DNA from: Alligator mississippiensis
Taxonomy: Eukaryota > Chordata > Crocodylia > Alligatoridae
Assembly (NCBI RefSeq): GCF_030867095.1
Contig: NC_081826.1
Coordinates: 42,882,001-42,946,000, forward strand
DNA: 64,000 bases
Reading direction: 5' to 3'
A program made the translations under genes and the position numbers. The notes beneath the pieces are model-generated. The model was given only the letters and a program-made list of their open reading frames with translations. It was not told the DNA's origin and made no database searches. Numbering within the stretch: the first letter of the stretch is position 1; each line of letters begins with the position of its first letter. This document shows positions 49,525 to 61,379 of the stretch, one piece after another.

Positions 49525-51071
49525 TAGGGGTGCACTGATAAACATTTTTATGACTGATACCGACGGCCAATTATTAACCAGCTATATCAGCCGATATCAG
49601 TCCAATTGCTGATATGTAGCCCGACAGCTTGGACAGCAGCATCAGGCCAGTAAGTCTGTGGGGGGGAAGGGACACAGGGGCAGATCAAGGCCCCAATGGT
49701 GAGGGAGGGAGTGGGGCTGGGGCGGGGCAGGGGTAGGCACTGCCCAGCTGGTAGTGAATTTGACCTTGGAAGTGGAACAGAGCCACAGGCAGCTCGTTCA
49801 GGGGATGCAGGGTGGTGGGTAGTGGTTCTCCACACTGCACGCACCACCGGGGGAGGCATGGGGGACATGTGCCCCCTGGATTTGTGTGCAGAGTGAAGGC
49901 GGCTGCCTGCGACAGGTCAGGGCTGGGGGCTGCGCCGACCTCTTCCCAGTGGGGGGGGCTGGGCTGGGGCTGCACATAGGGTGGGTAGGGGGCAGGGCAG
50001 GCAGTGGTGGCACTGGGAGGGGGCGCTACAGGGTGGGCTGCAGCCACCCCAAAATTCGCCATAGGCCCCCCGCTGCCTGCCCCACCCCCACCCACCCCAA
50101 GCACAGGCCCAGCCAGTCCCCCTGCTGTGAAAGACCAACACAGCTCCCTGCCCCAACCCTGCAGCAGGCAACCTGCCTTCACCCTGCACACAAATCTGGG
50201 GGGCACATGCCCCTTATGCCTCTCCTAGGGGTGCACGCAGCATGGGGAGCTGCCGCCCTCCCCACTAGGGCTGTGTGAAGCTTTGATTTGGTGGCAGAAT
50301 CTCCTAATCTGAATCGAATCAGAGGACCCTTTAATCTCTCCAAATCTCTCTGAATCACCAAGCTGGGGGGGGAGCGGGGATGTGGGGGCCCAGCGTGCTC
50401 CCTGGCAGACCTGGAAGTGAACTGGAAGTACTTCTGATCCACTGCCACCCCCTGCACTCCTGTGCGATGTTCCATGAGCCCCAGCATTGCAGCAATCACA
50501 AGCCATGCCTGCTACCTCATGGTATATAGAAAAAACTTTTAAAACTGCATCTATATCCGAATTGCTGATTCTCCGAATCAGCAGCGAATCTCCAGATTTG
50601 AATTCGGTCGAATTGAATCAGGGAGTGATCCAAATCAACTAATCAAATCACTGATCCCGATTCGGGCCAAATGTGAATCTGAAGCAAATAGGGCCCACTT
50701 CGCACACCCCTACTCCCCACCCTCCTGTGCCCCCTGGATGAGCCACCTGCAGCTCCATCCTACACCTTGGCCTGGCTGGGCAGTACCTGTCCCTGCCCCT
50801 GTCCTAGCTCCACTCCCTCTCTCACCATGGGGGCCTCAATCTACCCTCCCCCCCATACCCTTTTCTCCCACAGACTTACGGGAAGGACACTGGTCTCCAA
50901 GCTGCCGGGCTGCATTCCTGGCCATGTGAATGCTGCAGCTGTACACATGGACACAACGTTTATTGGTGACATTATCGGCTGCATTGGCCAAAAAAAGCCA
51001 ATTGCCAATAATGTCAATTTTCCTTTTACCAGTGCCGATACGATATGGACCAATATATCGGTGCACCTCTA
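49525..51071. mobile_element. Palindromic hAT-type element, copy 4 (with an inserted MITE)
   Basis: Ends TAGGGGTGCACTGATAAAC and ATATATCGGTGCACCTCTA match copy 3. No clear 8-bp duplication was found in the A-rich flanks. Arms mirror each other: GGCAGATCAAGGCCCCAATG (about 49680) against CATGGGGGCCTCAATCTACC (about 50827), and CCGACAGCTTGGACAGCAGC (49621) against GTCTCCAAGCTGCCGGGC (about 50894). A second hAT MITE is inserted at 50266-50712. Only about 200 bases separate it from copy 3. Confidence 0.78.
50266..50712. mobile_element. hAT MITE (TAGGGCTGTGTGAAGC type) nested in copy 4
   Basis: Ends TAGGGCTGTGTGAAGCTTTG and CCCACTTCGCACACCCCTA with a perfect 8-bp duplication CTCCCCAC (50258-50265 and 50713-50720). 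The interior is rich in GAATC words (AATCTGAATCGAATCAG) repeated in both directions. 447 bases, non-coding, younger than its host element. Confidence 0.85.
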
Positions 51072-51354
51072 ATAAAAGATAAAAAAAGAGTATATTGGCA
51101 GATATAACTTGGTGTTATTCCTTCTCCTGGCAGCAGGAAGATACAAGAAGCAAGATATTCTTGTGGATTCTATTCTGGTTTTGTATTTTTCCCTTTGCTT
51201 ACGCAGTACTAACACCACTTGACTACTCTTAATCACTGGGTGGCAAGGAAAGACCACTGCAAATGTTCAGCCCTGCAATAATATTTTCAGAAAGCACCCT
51301 GAGAAGGACTAGAGCCTACCTCTTGAAATGTATTTAGGTGTCATCTCAGTCCCA

Positions 51355-51445
51355 TTCCTAGAGTATGGTTCAGAACCCAGGATTGCCTACCATATTAGTG
51401 CTCTTACCAGTGGGTTACAGAGTTATTCTCTCAGTTTCACTCAAA
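51355..51445 (-). mobile_element. tRNA-derived SINE fragment
   Basis: The minus strand has an A-box-like TAACCCACTGGTAAGAG (51417-51401) and a B-box-like TGGGTTCTGAACC (51379-51367) at tRNA-like spacing. This matches the general pattern of tRNA-headed SINEs (GTGG...TAGAGCAC...GGTTCRAACC). No intact cloverleaf, so it is not a tRNA gene. Confidence 0.55.
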
Positions 51446-52689
51446 GAATCTTTAATTCTTGGCAGCACGGTGGAACACTTCAACAATAGGAGTATACAAT
51501 GACTTGCAATATCCTACATATTTTACTAGCCTACCTAGAACAGCCTACAGTATGGTGATTAGGGCCTCCCTCCTGGTGCACGTAAGATGATTCTACAGTC
51601 GTTTGTGAAGATATAGTGTTTGAATACGCTGGCTTTGGTAGTACAGGACAATTACTCTATCTGAATGTTTAGATATGCATGTTGACAAAGTAACTGCTTT
51701 GCAACCCACTATGAGATGTTGACATTAACCCTGATGTAACTGGTCATGGGACAATCACTAGTATAGACTTTCACTGTCATATCCTCTCTCTTAACAGCAT
51801 GGGGGCGAGGCCAAAGGAAAATGATTTTATGCTCTCTGGTGATTTGTGGATATTTTGGCTATTGACAATTGTCAAGCTGCTATAAAATACTCTAGGAGAC
51901 TGGCCTGACAAAGTGCCATTTTTGTATCCCACCTCCTCCTAGATTACACTCCGCATTGCTTCACAATGGCCAGAGATCTGAGACTTCTGATTTACTGTAA
52001 AAGTCTCCTTATTGAATATTGCCAAAGCTCCATTTAATGGATACATATCAGGATAAAGTTGACGTTGGAGTGTCTGCATGACAGAGCTGCAAGTATAATA
52101 AACCTCATTTTGACCCTACCTGCAGGCAGGGGAAAATAATATCTGCATATGAGCCATGTTTGCTAAAAGAGATGCCAAGACCTATTAAAGCTAGTGAATC
52201 TTGCAACTACATGGGAGATAATACATTTTCATGTAATTGTGGATATTATTATAGTTCTTAAGGGTCAGCTTCAAGGGATTTAAGGATACTAGGGGATACC
52301 TCATTAAATTAATGTGTGATTTAGAACTAAAAGAAAAAGCTGGGAGATATTCAAGATGGAAGGACAGGAAGAAAAATCCTTGGGGAATGTATTGTAAGTA
52401 TCCATAAAGTGAGCAAAAGATGGAGCTCTTTAAGGATGGGATTGTTTTAAAAAAGGATCAAACAATAGGGCAGAAGAGATTCAAGCCTAGAAGAGGGATA
52501 CAAGCCTTCATGCTTCAGAACTTAAGACAGCTTCAAACCAACAAGGGTACGGAGAAAGTCTATGGGCTGGTTATGCCATATGATCTACTTCAAAGGTTCT
52601 TGCACCTTGCTGTGAAGTATCTGGTTACCAATTACTGTAAAAGGCAGGATCCAGAAATAGGTGGGCCCTGGTCCTGCACAGTACAGGAT
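51446..52689. other. Intergenic DNA, no gene recognised
   Basis: Mostly unique. The end (about 52560-52735) carries the CTTGCACC...AAGTATCTGGTTACC...AGGCAGGATCC word order of the repeat tail also seen at 14030. The 119-codon frame at 52420 has no recognised domain. Confidence 0.4.
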
Positions 52690-52803
52690 TTCCTATATGA
52701 ATTGTTTTATGTTTGTGACTGGCTGGATCATCAGACTCAGAGGGTAGTAAACTGGCTAAATAATTGGGCTCAGAGGTAGTAATCAATGACTCAATGTCTA
52801 GTT

Positions 52804-53932
52804 CAGCATTTCTCAACCCATGGGTTATGAACCAAAAGTGGGTCACGAGATTTTAAAGGGTTGTGGGGAAGTCTGAGGGTAACGCTGCAAGGCTGCATGG
52901 AGCTGCAGACAGCACACAGCAGGGGAGAGAGAGAGCATAATGTGCACACAGCAGCGTAAAGCAAGAGGGAGAAGAAGGAAGGGAGACAGATGCAGCAGCT
53001 GGAGGGGAAAGGCGGGGGGGAAAAGAGAGGAAGGGAGAGAGAGAGATATTCTGTGGGTCGGGGACTGGGAGGGTGTAGGTCCCAACAAGCTGATAGTTAT
53101 GCAGGGATCCCACAGGGGTCAGTGCTCGGTCCAGTACTTTTCAACACCTTTATTAACAATTTGGATGGGGGGGTGAAGAGCTCACTAGCCAAGTTCGCAG
53201 AAGACACAAAGTTATGGGAGAGCATGGTCACACTTGAAGATAGGCTACAGATATAGGCGGACCTAGACAGGCTATAAAGATGAGCTGGCAGTGCAGTGCT
53301 GTAGCCAGTAGGGCAAATAATATTCTGGCATGCATTGATTGATGCATCTCCAGAAAAACCAAGGAGGTGATTCTTCCATTCTACTGGTGAGACCACAGCT
53401 GGAGTACTGTGTCCAGTTCTGGGCACCACACTTTAACAAGGATGTGGACAAGCTTGAGAGAGTCCAAAGAAAAACCACCCAGTCTTAAAATGCAAGCCAT
53501 ACAAGAAAAGACTGAAGGATCTGGAACTCTTCAACCTGAGGAAAAGGAGGCTGAGAGAGGACCTGGTAGCAGCTTACCACTACACTAGGGGAGTACAACA
53601 AGGGCTCAGTGAGCAACTCTTCACCAGGGCACCTGAGGGGAAACCAGGAGTCTGGCCACGAACTCCAGGAAGATCGATTCAGGCTCAACATTAGGAAAAA
53701 CTTCTTCACAGTCAGGGTGTCCAGACTGTGGAATAAGCTCCCTCCAGAGGAGATGCAATCGCCTACCCTGGTAATCTTCAAGAGGAGACTAGACAGTCAC
53801 CTTGCTGGGGTCACCTGACTCCCAGTTATCTTTTCTGCTTGGTGCAGGGGCTGGACCTGAGGTCCCTTCTGGCCTTACAATCTATGAATCTATGCTAATG
53901 GGTCCCAGTGTGAAAAAGGTTGAGAACCACTG
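52804..53932. mobile_element. hAT element inserted in CR1 and itself carrying a CR1
   Basis: Ends CAGCATTTCTCAACCCATGG and AAAGGTTGAGAACCACTG are inverted (CAGTGGTTCTCAACC type), with a perfect 8-bp duplication GTCTAGTT (52796-52803 and 53933-53940). Own sequence is only about 320 bases: the left ~275, including purine-rich GAGAGA tracts near 52920-53045, and the right ~35. The rest is an inserted CR1. Confidence 0.85.
53080..53895 (+). mobile_element. CR1 LINE nested in the hAT element
   Basis: The frame at 53100-53256 reads GIPQGSVLGPVLFNTFINNL then FAEDTKLWESMVTLEDRLQI; the catalytic ADD is changed to AED. At 53609-53818 it reads RFRLNIRKNFFTVRVSRLWN. The 3' end is GGTCCCTTCTGGCCTTACAA followed by TCTATGAATCTATG. 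A segment between about 53260 and 53290 appears missing. 5'-truncated and inactive. Confidence 0.87.
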
Positions 53933-54930
53933 GTCTAGTTGGCAGCTGGTATAAAGTGGAATGCCCCAGGGGTCGATCCTGAAGCTGGTTTTGTTCAATA
54001 TCTTCATCAACGACCTGGAAGATGGCATAGAGTACATCCTCAGCAAGTCTGCAGATGACACTAAGCTGGGGGGAGTAGTAGATACACTGGAGCATAGGGC
54101 TAGGATTTAGAGACACCTAGACAAACTGGAGGGCTGGACCAAAAGAAATATCATGAGGTTCAATAAGGACAAGTGCAAAGGACAGAACAGTCCCATGCAC
54201 CAGTACAGGCTGGGGAGCGACTGGCTAAACAGTACCTCTGCAGAAAAAGACCGGGGGGCTACAGTGGACAATAAGCTGAATATGAGCCAATAGCATGCCA
54301 TTGTTGCTAAGAAGGCTAAAGACATACTGGGCTGCATTGGTAGGACTGGTGCCAGTAGGTCAAGGGAAGTGATTATTCCCCTCTATTCAGCACTGGTGAG
54401 GCCACATCTGGAGTACTGTGTCCAGTTTCGGGCCCCCCGCTACAGCAAGCGTGTGGACAAATTGGAGAGAGGCCAGTGGAGGGCAACAAAAATGGTTCAG
54501 GGGCTGGGGTACAAGACTTCTGAGGAGAGGCTGAGGGAACTGGGCTTATTTAGCCTAGAAAAGATAGGACTGAGAGGGGATTTAATAGCAGTCTTCAGCT
54601 ACCTGAAAGGGGAGGGTGAGTCAAAAGAGGATGGAGCTAGACTATTCTCAGTGGTGGCAGATGACAGAACAAGGAGCAATGCTCTCAAGTTGCAGCAAGG
54701 AAAGTTTCACTTAGATATTAGGAACGACCTTCTCACTAGGAGGGTGGTGAAGCACTGGAACAGGTTACCCAGAAAGGTTGTGGAGAGAAAGCTCCTTGGA
54801 GGTTTTTAAGACCTGGCTAGACAAAGCCTTGGTTGGGGTGATCTAGTTGGGAATAGTCCTGCTTTAAGCAGGGCGTTGGACTAGATGACCTCCTGAGGTC
54901 CCTTCCAACCCTAATTTTCCATGATTCTAA

Positions 54931-55465
54931 ATACTTAGCACCACAGAAAACACACAGGAATGGAAATAAATAATTAGGTGCATTCTATAATCTCAGGTGC
55001 TAGGTTTCTTATGGAGGGAGAAGGCAGGTTATTGCCAATGACCCTCAACTTTGCAAATGGACTAGCTAAGTAAACAGAGATCACTGAATGGCCAGTAGTA
55101 GATATCATTTATAAGCTAGAGGTCAGCAACCTACAGTCCACCAAGTGATTTTATCCAGGCCATTAAGCCAGAACATAGGCAACTATCTGGCAGCAAGGGG
55201 AATCTAGGGCTAATATTATCTCACAACAACACTGTGAAGATCAAGTAACACAGTTATGAAGTACCTGAATTCACTATTGAACAGTACAGTAAAATCCCAT
55301 GAGAAATTAATAATTGAAGACTATCGTAATGCATACACAAGGTAACTAAATTAAGATTTGTACAAACTTAATTCCAGAATCTCCTAATTCTAAGAGTTCA
55401 AGCTCGCAATTTTAATGTTTTGACATTTTGTGTGCATGTGTAACGAAGTAGGGCATACCATTACT
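54931..55465. other. Intergenic DNA, possible hAT end
   Basis: Mostly unrecognised. At about 55118 CTAGAGGTCAGCAACCTACAG resembles the terminus of the hAT group at 28160; no second end found. Confidence 0.35.
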
Positions 55466-55473
55466 CTTTAACA

Positions 55474-55647
55474 CAGGGGTGGGCAAAATGCAACCCGGGG
55501 GCCGGATACTATTCTATCTGGCCCACGGGGCCCCTAAAAATTTAGAAAATTAATATTTATCTGCCCTGGGCTGCCTGTCATGCAGCCCTCGATGGCTTGC
55601 CAAAACTCAGTAAGCAGCCCTCTGCCCAAAATAATTGCCTGCCCCTG
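55474..55647. mobile_element. hAT MITE (CAGGGGTGGGCAAAATG type), copy 2
   Basis: Ends CAGGGGTGGGCAAAATGC and ATAATTGCCTGCCCCTG with a perfect 8-bp duplication CTTTAACA (55466-55473 and 55648-55655). 174 bases; shares the CGATGGCTTGCCAAAACTCA and AAAATTAATATTTA blocks with the 36559 copy. Confidence 0.88.
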
Positions 55648-55655
55648 CTTTAACA

Positions 55656-57490
55656 TGTCTTGTGGGATGTGGAGTTAAAGTACATGGCTAGATACCAGAA
55701 GAACTCATCTTTGTTACAGTATAGTCTTCTTGTATGATCTTAAGCAAATAACACAGCTCTGTGGCTTGGTTGCCACATCTGTAAAATAGGGATGAACATC
55801 TGTCTCCAACAGCTGTTGAGAGACTTAGTTCCTTAATATTGAACTGAGAGCGCCTGGGATATATAGACTATCTAATTTAGATTACATAATCCTTAGGACA
55901 CAAGCCATGCTTTCTATGTATGTCAATACCACCACTGCTGCCAAACCAGTCCTTTTCCCCACTTCTCTCAAAAAATTACTGGCACTTTCAAAAACAAGTG
56001 CTCTTCAAATCAGAGGAAGAGTTCCTACAAATTTACCAAGATCACTCAGGCAAATACAACACAGGAAAATTCTGTACAATTTATGCTAAAACACAGCAGA
56101 CCTTGAGACATCTTTCACAGTTAGCCACAAAACAACAATCAAAAAGAATGAACACCAGTAAGATGTGGGGAGTTCGTTTTTTTTTCTTTTCTTTTTTTTT
56201 TTTTAAAACAGCATTTCACTGTACACAACCTTCAGTCCCATACCATGCAATGGACATTTTATTAATGCTACTAGCATTTGGTAAATTAGCTTTATAATTA
56301 ACTTTTAAGGACAGTTTATGAAAAAACAGATGGAGTGATTGATCAAAATGAATGCAAGAGTATGCAAAACTGTCTAATGAAAAATTATGTAAAAATGAAG
56401 AACATTGCCACAAAGTGCAACATGGTTCAAAAGGCAGCTATGAACGGAAAAAAGGATGAAAACTGTTTTCTGTCAAGAACTTAAAAACAGAGAAACCAGA
56501 CACACTTTCAAGAGATACATACATTCTTGATGAAAAAGACATGTTGAAAGCAGAGGTAAACAGTTTGGTTTTTTCTCCTTTGTAACACAGAATGCAGTAA
56601 TGCTAGTTTTCTAAAAGATGACAACCCAGACATTTTACATAAAATATACAGGGAGATTTTTTGGTTAAATTTACTAATATCATTCAGCCCCAGTGCATTT
56701 TTAGCAACTGCTTCTTTGCACCTTGCATGACTGGGTCCTCTAAAATTTAATTATACGATAAACATATTAATTTTTGCAACCACTGAAACCTGATGGTTTT
56801 GTACCAGTCATTTTCACTATCAAAAGTAAATTTTATGACAAGACATTAATAAGTTTTTGCCAATCAGTGGCAGTAAAAATTGGAAGAGGTTTCAAAAGCA
56901 AATAGCAATTAACAGCCTATCTGCTATATGCATGTTTTATAAACTTTCCCAATTAGCCTACTAAAGCAGCAACCCTGAATGAATTGTTCACATCTCATAG
57001 CACATGAGAATGAGAAAAATGTGTCAGATCCAAAACAAGACTAAAAATAGGATGAAGCCATAAAAAGATGTGGCCTTAGTTATATAAGAAAATTCAGTTA
57101 CCAATTTAGCAATTCTGATGGCAATGATTGCCAGCAATAAAACTATGATTACAAAGGTAGGAAATTTGCAAATTAAGGTCTGTATTTAGATTGAGAGTAT
57201 TTAAATTATTTTAGGGCAAATTCTCAACTCCATGTACACATATCATTCCCAAAATGAGGGTTATATGTGTACATCTAGAGAGAGACTAGTTCCCTAAAGG
57301 CTACATATGTGATAAAAAACTGCTTGATTAACAGTCTCCTGCTGTTTGTGGATTCAGGATGTTGCTTTTCTCTCTGTGGCAACTCCATATGATCAGAGAA
57401 CTGTAACTTTAATTTATTTAATTCATATCCTGTTTGTTAATTAATTGATTAGCATGCTAGTTGTGGGAGCTTACTGCCCACTGCATATGG
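55656..57490. other. Intergenic DNA, no feature recognised
   Basis: AT-rich; a T/C-rich run near 56178-56203. No gene or repeat recognised. Confidence 0.45.
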
Positions 57491-57808
57491 GCTGCTCACA
57501 GATGTTAAAAAAAGGTGCTTTATTTTAAACTTGGCATGCCCCCATGCCAAGGCCAGCACATGCCCAAAAGAGGCATCACATTAGTTGGACCAAGCTCGCC
57601 CAATGTCTGTATAGATTGGGTGATTTAGCAGAGCTTTTTTGGCACCTATCTAAAGCTGATTGAATCAGCTTTACATAAAAGCGCCAAAAAGCCCCGCCAA
57701 CACATCCACTCCATACAGATGCTGCAGAGCTGGGTTGAACTAACGTGCTGGCTTTTCCGATAAAGCACGTTTGTTTTGGTTTTTTCTTTTTCCACATCTG
57801 TCAGCAGC
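57491..57808. mobile_element. Candidate MITE with GCTGCTSACAGATGT inverted ends
   Basis: The left end GCTGCTCACAGATGT and the complement of the right end, GCTGCTGACAGATGT, match 14 of 15; a second inner match GTGCTTTAT / ATAAAGCAC follows. 318 bases, non-coding. Short TATG words border it, but a target duplication is not secure. Confidence 0.5.
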
Positions 57809-60800
57809 TATGATTACTTTCCTACACTGAAACAGATCAGCTTCTCTTTTGATTTTTTCTATAGCAACAACAATCAACATCTGCTACAGCTCCAGCAAGA
57901 CACTAACTTTATGGCATGGAAACCAAGTCACGTTTAGCAATTTACATATTGACTCTAGTGAAGGATTTTTAATTTCCAATTCTTTTCACCACTAAGTTAC
58001 TGTACCAAGATTCCTACCACAAGTCAACTTAACAAGAGTGACTTCTTTTAATGAAAGGGATGGGCTGCTTCCATTTCCTGACTCAGCATACTAAGCGCAA
58101 GACCATGGATCAGTTGCAGAAAGACATTTGTACAAAACAAATAGTATGAATGTGTGGCTAGCCCATGCTTTTAAATTGGCAGGAAGCCCTGTGGTGGCAG
58201 ATTCAAGAACACTGATGATTACAGCTGTGGAGTAGAAGAATGACCACCACAGTGCAGGACCTTTAAGATACTACTTTAGCCCTCACTGCAAGAACTCAGT
58301 GTAGTCTTACATATCAGTCTGATATCCAGACCCCTTTTTTACTTTCAGGCCAACTTTAATTATTGCATTTCTAATAATACAGAATACAGAGCCAAAAGAA
58401 AGTCCTGAAGTGAACTGCTGAAGAGAGATTTCTCATTCAGAAACAGGGGACTGCAAGGTTGAACACCTGCATCATTGAAAAATAAATAAATATATAACCA
58501 CAGCAAGAGGCACAGCTTCAATCCTCTTTTCAGTTAAATGCTTTATGTTACACTTGCCAAATTTGCTCCACAGTAACTGATCTTGTGATTGAAATAGCCA
58601 AGGATCTAATTCTTAGAAATTCATTATGTAGCACTGTACACTAAAATACAGGATGCTGTTATACAACCAAGTATCTAGGGAGATTAATCTTGATTTTAAA
58701 AAGAGGGAAAAAAAACTGTGTATGCAAAAATGCTATTTAACAGGACAAGAAGGATAGCAAAGGAAGACAGAATTTGTGCAAGGCAAAAATGGATGTTAGA
58801 AAGCACTATTTTACTAAATAAAGAAATAACTAGAAATATCAGACATTTGGGGTCCAATGCCAAGAGATGCTGAACAACTAATAATTCCCACTGATATATG
58901 GAGTAATTCCATCAAAGAGCAAGAACTGTGAATGTTCCTCACATATCAGGAGCAGGCCTATATTGGGTACTAAGCAGCTGAGCAGCAAAGACGAGAGGAG
59001 ATAAAGGCATGGAGAATTAGTGGAGGTACATGGCATACAAAAAGCAATATTGTACATGTATATAATACTAATTTAATTTTCAACGCTTATGAGAATATTA
59101 TATGGGACTGTCAAAGATCTTACTAAAGGTGATGAGGCAAGCTTACAGAACAGTGGCAAGGAGAAAAATGAATGGTCTAAGATAGTGCCAAATTAATAGA
59201 AGAGGTAAGTAGGAGGTCTGAGTTGAGTTGATGGAAGATAGTGATGTTTGAGGATTCTCTTTCACCCACAAGTGTAACAACAGAGTTCTTTTCCTGATTT
59301 AGTTCAAGATCCAATCCTAATGTTCAGATAATGAGTCAAAACTGCAGGGTGGAATCTGCTTTCAATGTTATATTTATATAACGTAATATTTAAAATTGTA
59401 CAATTTCAATTAACCAAAAAAGGCTTTTACATTTTTCTGCCAGACACAGAACTTTACTATATCCAAATGGATTTGATTAGATTTGTTTAACTGAGGAACA
59501 TCATTAGGAACTACAAGACCATGTGTGTTTTGTAAAGTACTAAATACTGTTGCTTATCTGAATTCCAGAGTATCGATTGCAATTCCTTTTGAGATTATGC
59601 TTCCTTTTATCTTGGCATAGAACCTAGAAGACTGTGGACATGCCAGGAATAAATAATAAATTTTAATGGGAGATTGGCCCAAGAAAGCTTTGATCCCAAG
59701 TAAATATTATTAAAGTGTGTTTATTACAAAGGAACTAGAAAATTAACCTTAGAACAGTATATGTAACCTAGCACATGAGTATGTGGTAGATACCTGCCTA
59801 ATTTATTTCTAAAAATACTAGGTTGTTTTTTGTTTGTTTGTTTTACTGTCACCAAGCTTACAACTACAACTTGGGCAAATTTGTTATTTCCAATGAAAAC
59901 CTGTTTGCAGAAAGAAAGAAAGAAAAACAGCAGCAATCTGTATCATGTGCTCAGTACATTTTTAATACATTTTTTTCCAAGATCTAATATACAAATGCAG
60001 TGGTAGTAATACGTTCTTCTTATGTAAGCTTGGATGGAATATGTTGAAATCTACTTTTTGTATTTTATGTAAATAATCCTCTAATGCAACCTAGAGAGGG
60101 AAAAAAAAGGTTTAGTCTGATGTGAGCAAACAGCAGGGTGTGTACAAAGAACAACAAATTAAACTGCATTCTAAACATCAAAACATTTCTGACAGTTTAT
60201 GAATGTATAGAAAAAAAACAACTTTGGAGAAAACTGTACCATTTTTAAAAATTGGAATTAAATCTATTTATTAGCATCTACAGTCAAGGATCTATAATCA
60301 GAACCTTACATCTCTAGTAAGCTCCTATAAAAATGTCATAACATTCAGAGGTATGAAGCATGCAGAACTCCAATTAAATACAAATCATCCACAATACTGT
60401 ATTTAGTACTTCATTGTTCTAGTCATAAATTAATTGTCACAAAAATGAATCTATCACTTAAACTGTATTGCCATACTTACTGTATAGAGAAAGGCAGGAA
60501 ATGCTTTACCAGGAACATTTTTACTGAAGGATCGGGCCTGAAAGGAGAGAGGAAAAATACTGAGCAGAGTATAGTTAATTATTTCAAACTAAACCTCAAA
60601 TACCAAATTTCATGGCCAAAGCTAGCATGATTTATCATAAGCTTCAGTATTTCATATTTGAATGTACAGCAAGGACAAGCATAACTTTTCAGAACACAGA
60701 AGGAGGCACTCCTCTTTTTAGAATATATAAAAACAACTGCAAACCAAAAATGAACTGTTGTGTAAGCTTTTTATAATTCTTATGGCTTTCAACAGACAAT

Positions 60801-61285
60801 GGGATCCTTCTTGGCCCCTTCCAAGTCCTGTGGAGGGGTCTGAGACAGTGGATCCAATTGAAGGTTTCGCACCTAAGCTTCAGCTACAGCTGGGGGGGGG
60901 GAGAACCCCCAAGATGCACAGATAGGTATATTTAGTTGCATCTAAGAGCATACATACAAGACAATGCAGTGCCTTGCAGATACCCAAGTTAAGTTTCACT
61001 AATTATAATACCAGGTACAGCATCACTAGCATGGCACTGTGTAGGCGCTTATGTAGCGCTTCTCAACAGACAGGTACGTTAGTCTGGATGAAACAGCATA
61101 CTACTGCTGCTAAACTGCTTCCAATACTCAAGTTACTTGTTCAGAACTAGCTAGGTATCTCTAGACAACATTGCATTTTGCTATGTAGACATATCCTAAA
61201 CGATAAATTGGAAAAGAAAAAAAATATTGTGAACTTTAATATGACTCCATTTATAAATACAGCATCAGCAATTTCCTGAAAGTGC
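57809..61285. other. Intergenic DNA, no gene recognised
   Basis: AT-rich, with small TTTG and GAAA runs at about 59822-59843 and 59911-59928 and a G run at about 60892. No coding exon was identified on either strand. Confidence 0.45.
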
Positions 61286-61298
61286 CTGCCTCTTTAAA

Positions 61299-61365
61299 TA
61301 TAAGATTCACCCAAAGAACCTTGTCTGCCTATGTCCTTAGACCAACACGGCTACAACGTATACCT
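61299..61365 (-). mobile_element. 67-bp tRNA-like retroposon with 13-bp target duplication
   Basis: The insert is flanked by perfect copies of CTGCCTCTTTAAA (61286-61298 and 61366-61378), as expected for LINE-mobilised retroposition. The minus strand reads GTAGCCGTGTTGGTCTAAGG, resembling the A-box region of tRNA-Leu (TGGCCGAGTGGTCTAAGGC), then ACATAGGCAGACAAGG and a B-box-like GGTTCTTTGGGTGAATC. It ends at TATA. It appears complete despite its length. Confidence 0.75.
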
Positions 61366-61379
61366 CTGCCTCTTTAAAA

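Larger units (their letters stand above)
52690..54930 (+). mobile_element. CR1 LINE split by an hAT element
   Basis: The right part (53941-54930) holds [29 protein letters not shown], then at 54369-54809 [34 protein letters not shown] and [20 protein letters not shown], and ends with a CR1 3' terminus (GGCGTTGGACTAGATGACC ... CATGATTCTAA). The catalytic DD is kept, but frames are broken. The left part before the hAT (about 52690-52803) reads ACTGGCTAAATAATTGGGCT and joins in register at GTCTAGTT|GGCAGCTGG. 5'-truncated. Confidence 0.85.

Noticed and set aside
51355-51445. Functional tRNA gene
   Set aside because: A- and B-box-like words are present, but stems do not pair into a cloverleaf and no terminator T-run follows.
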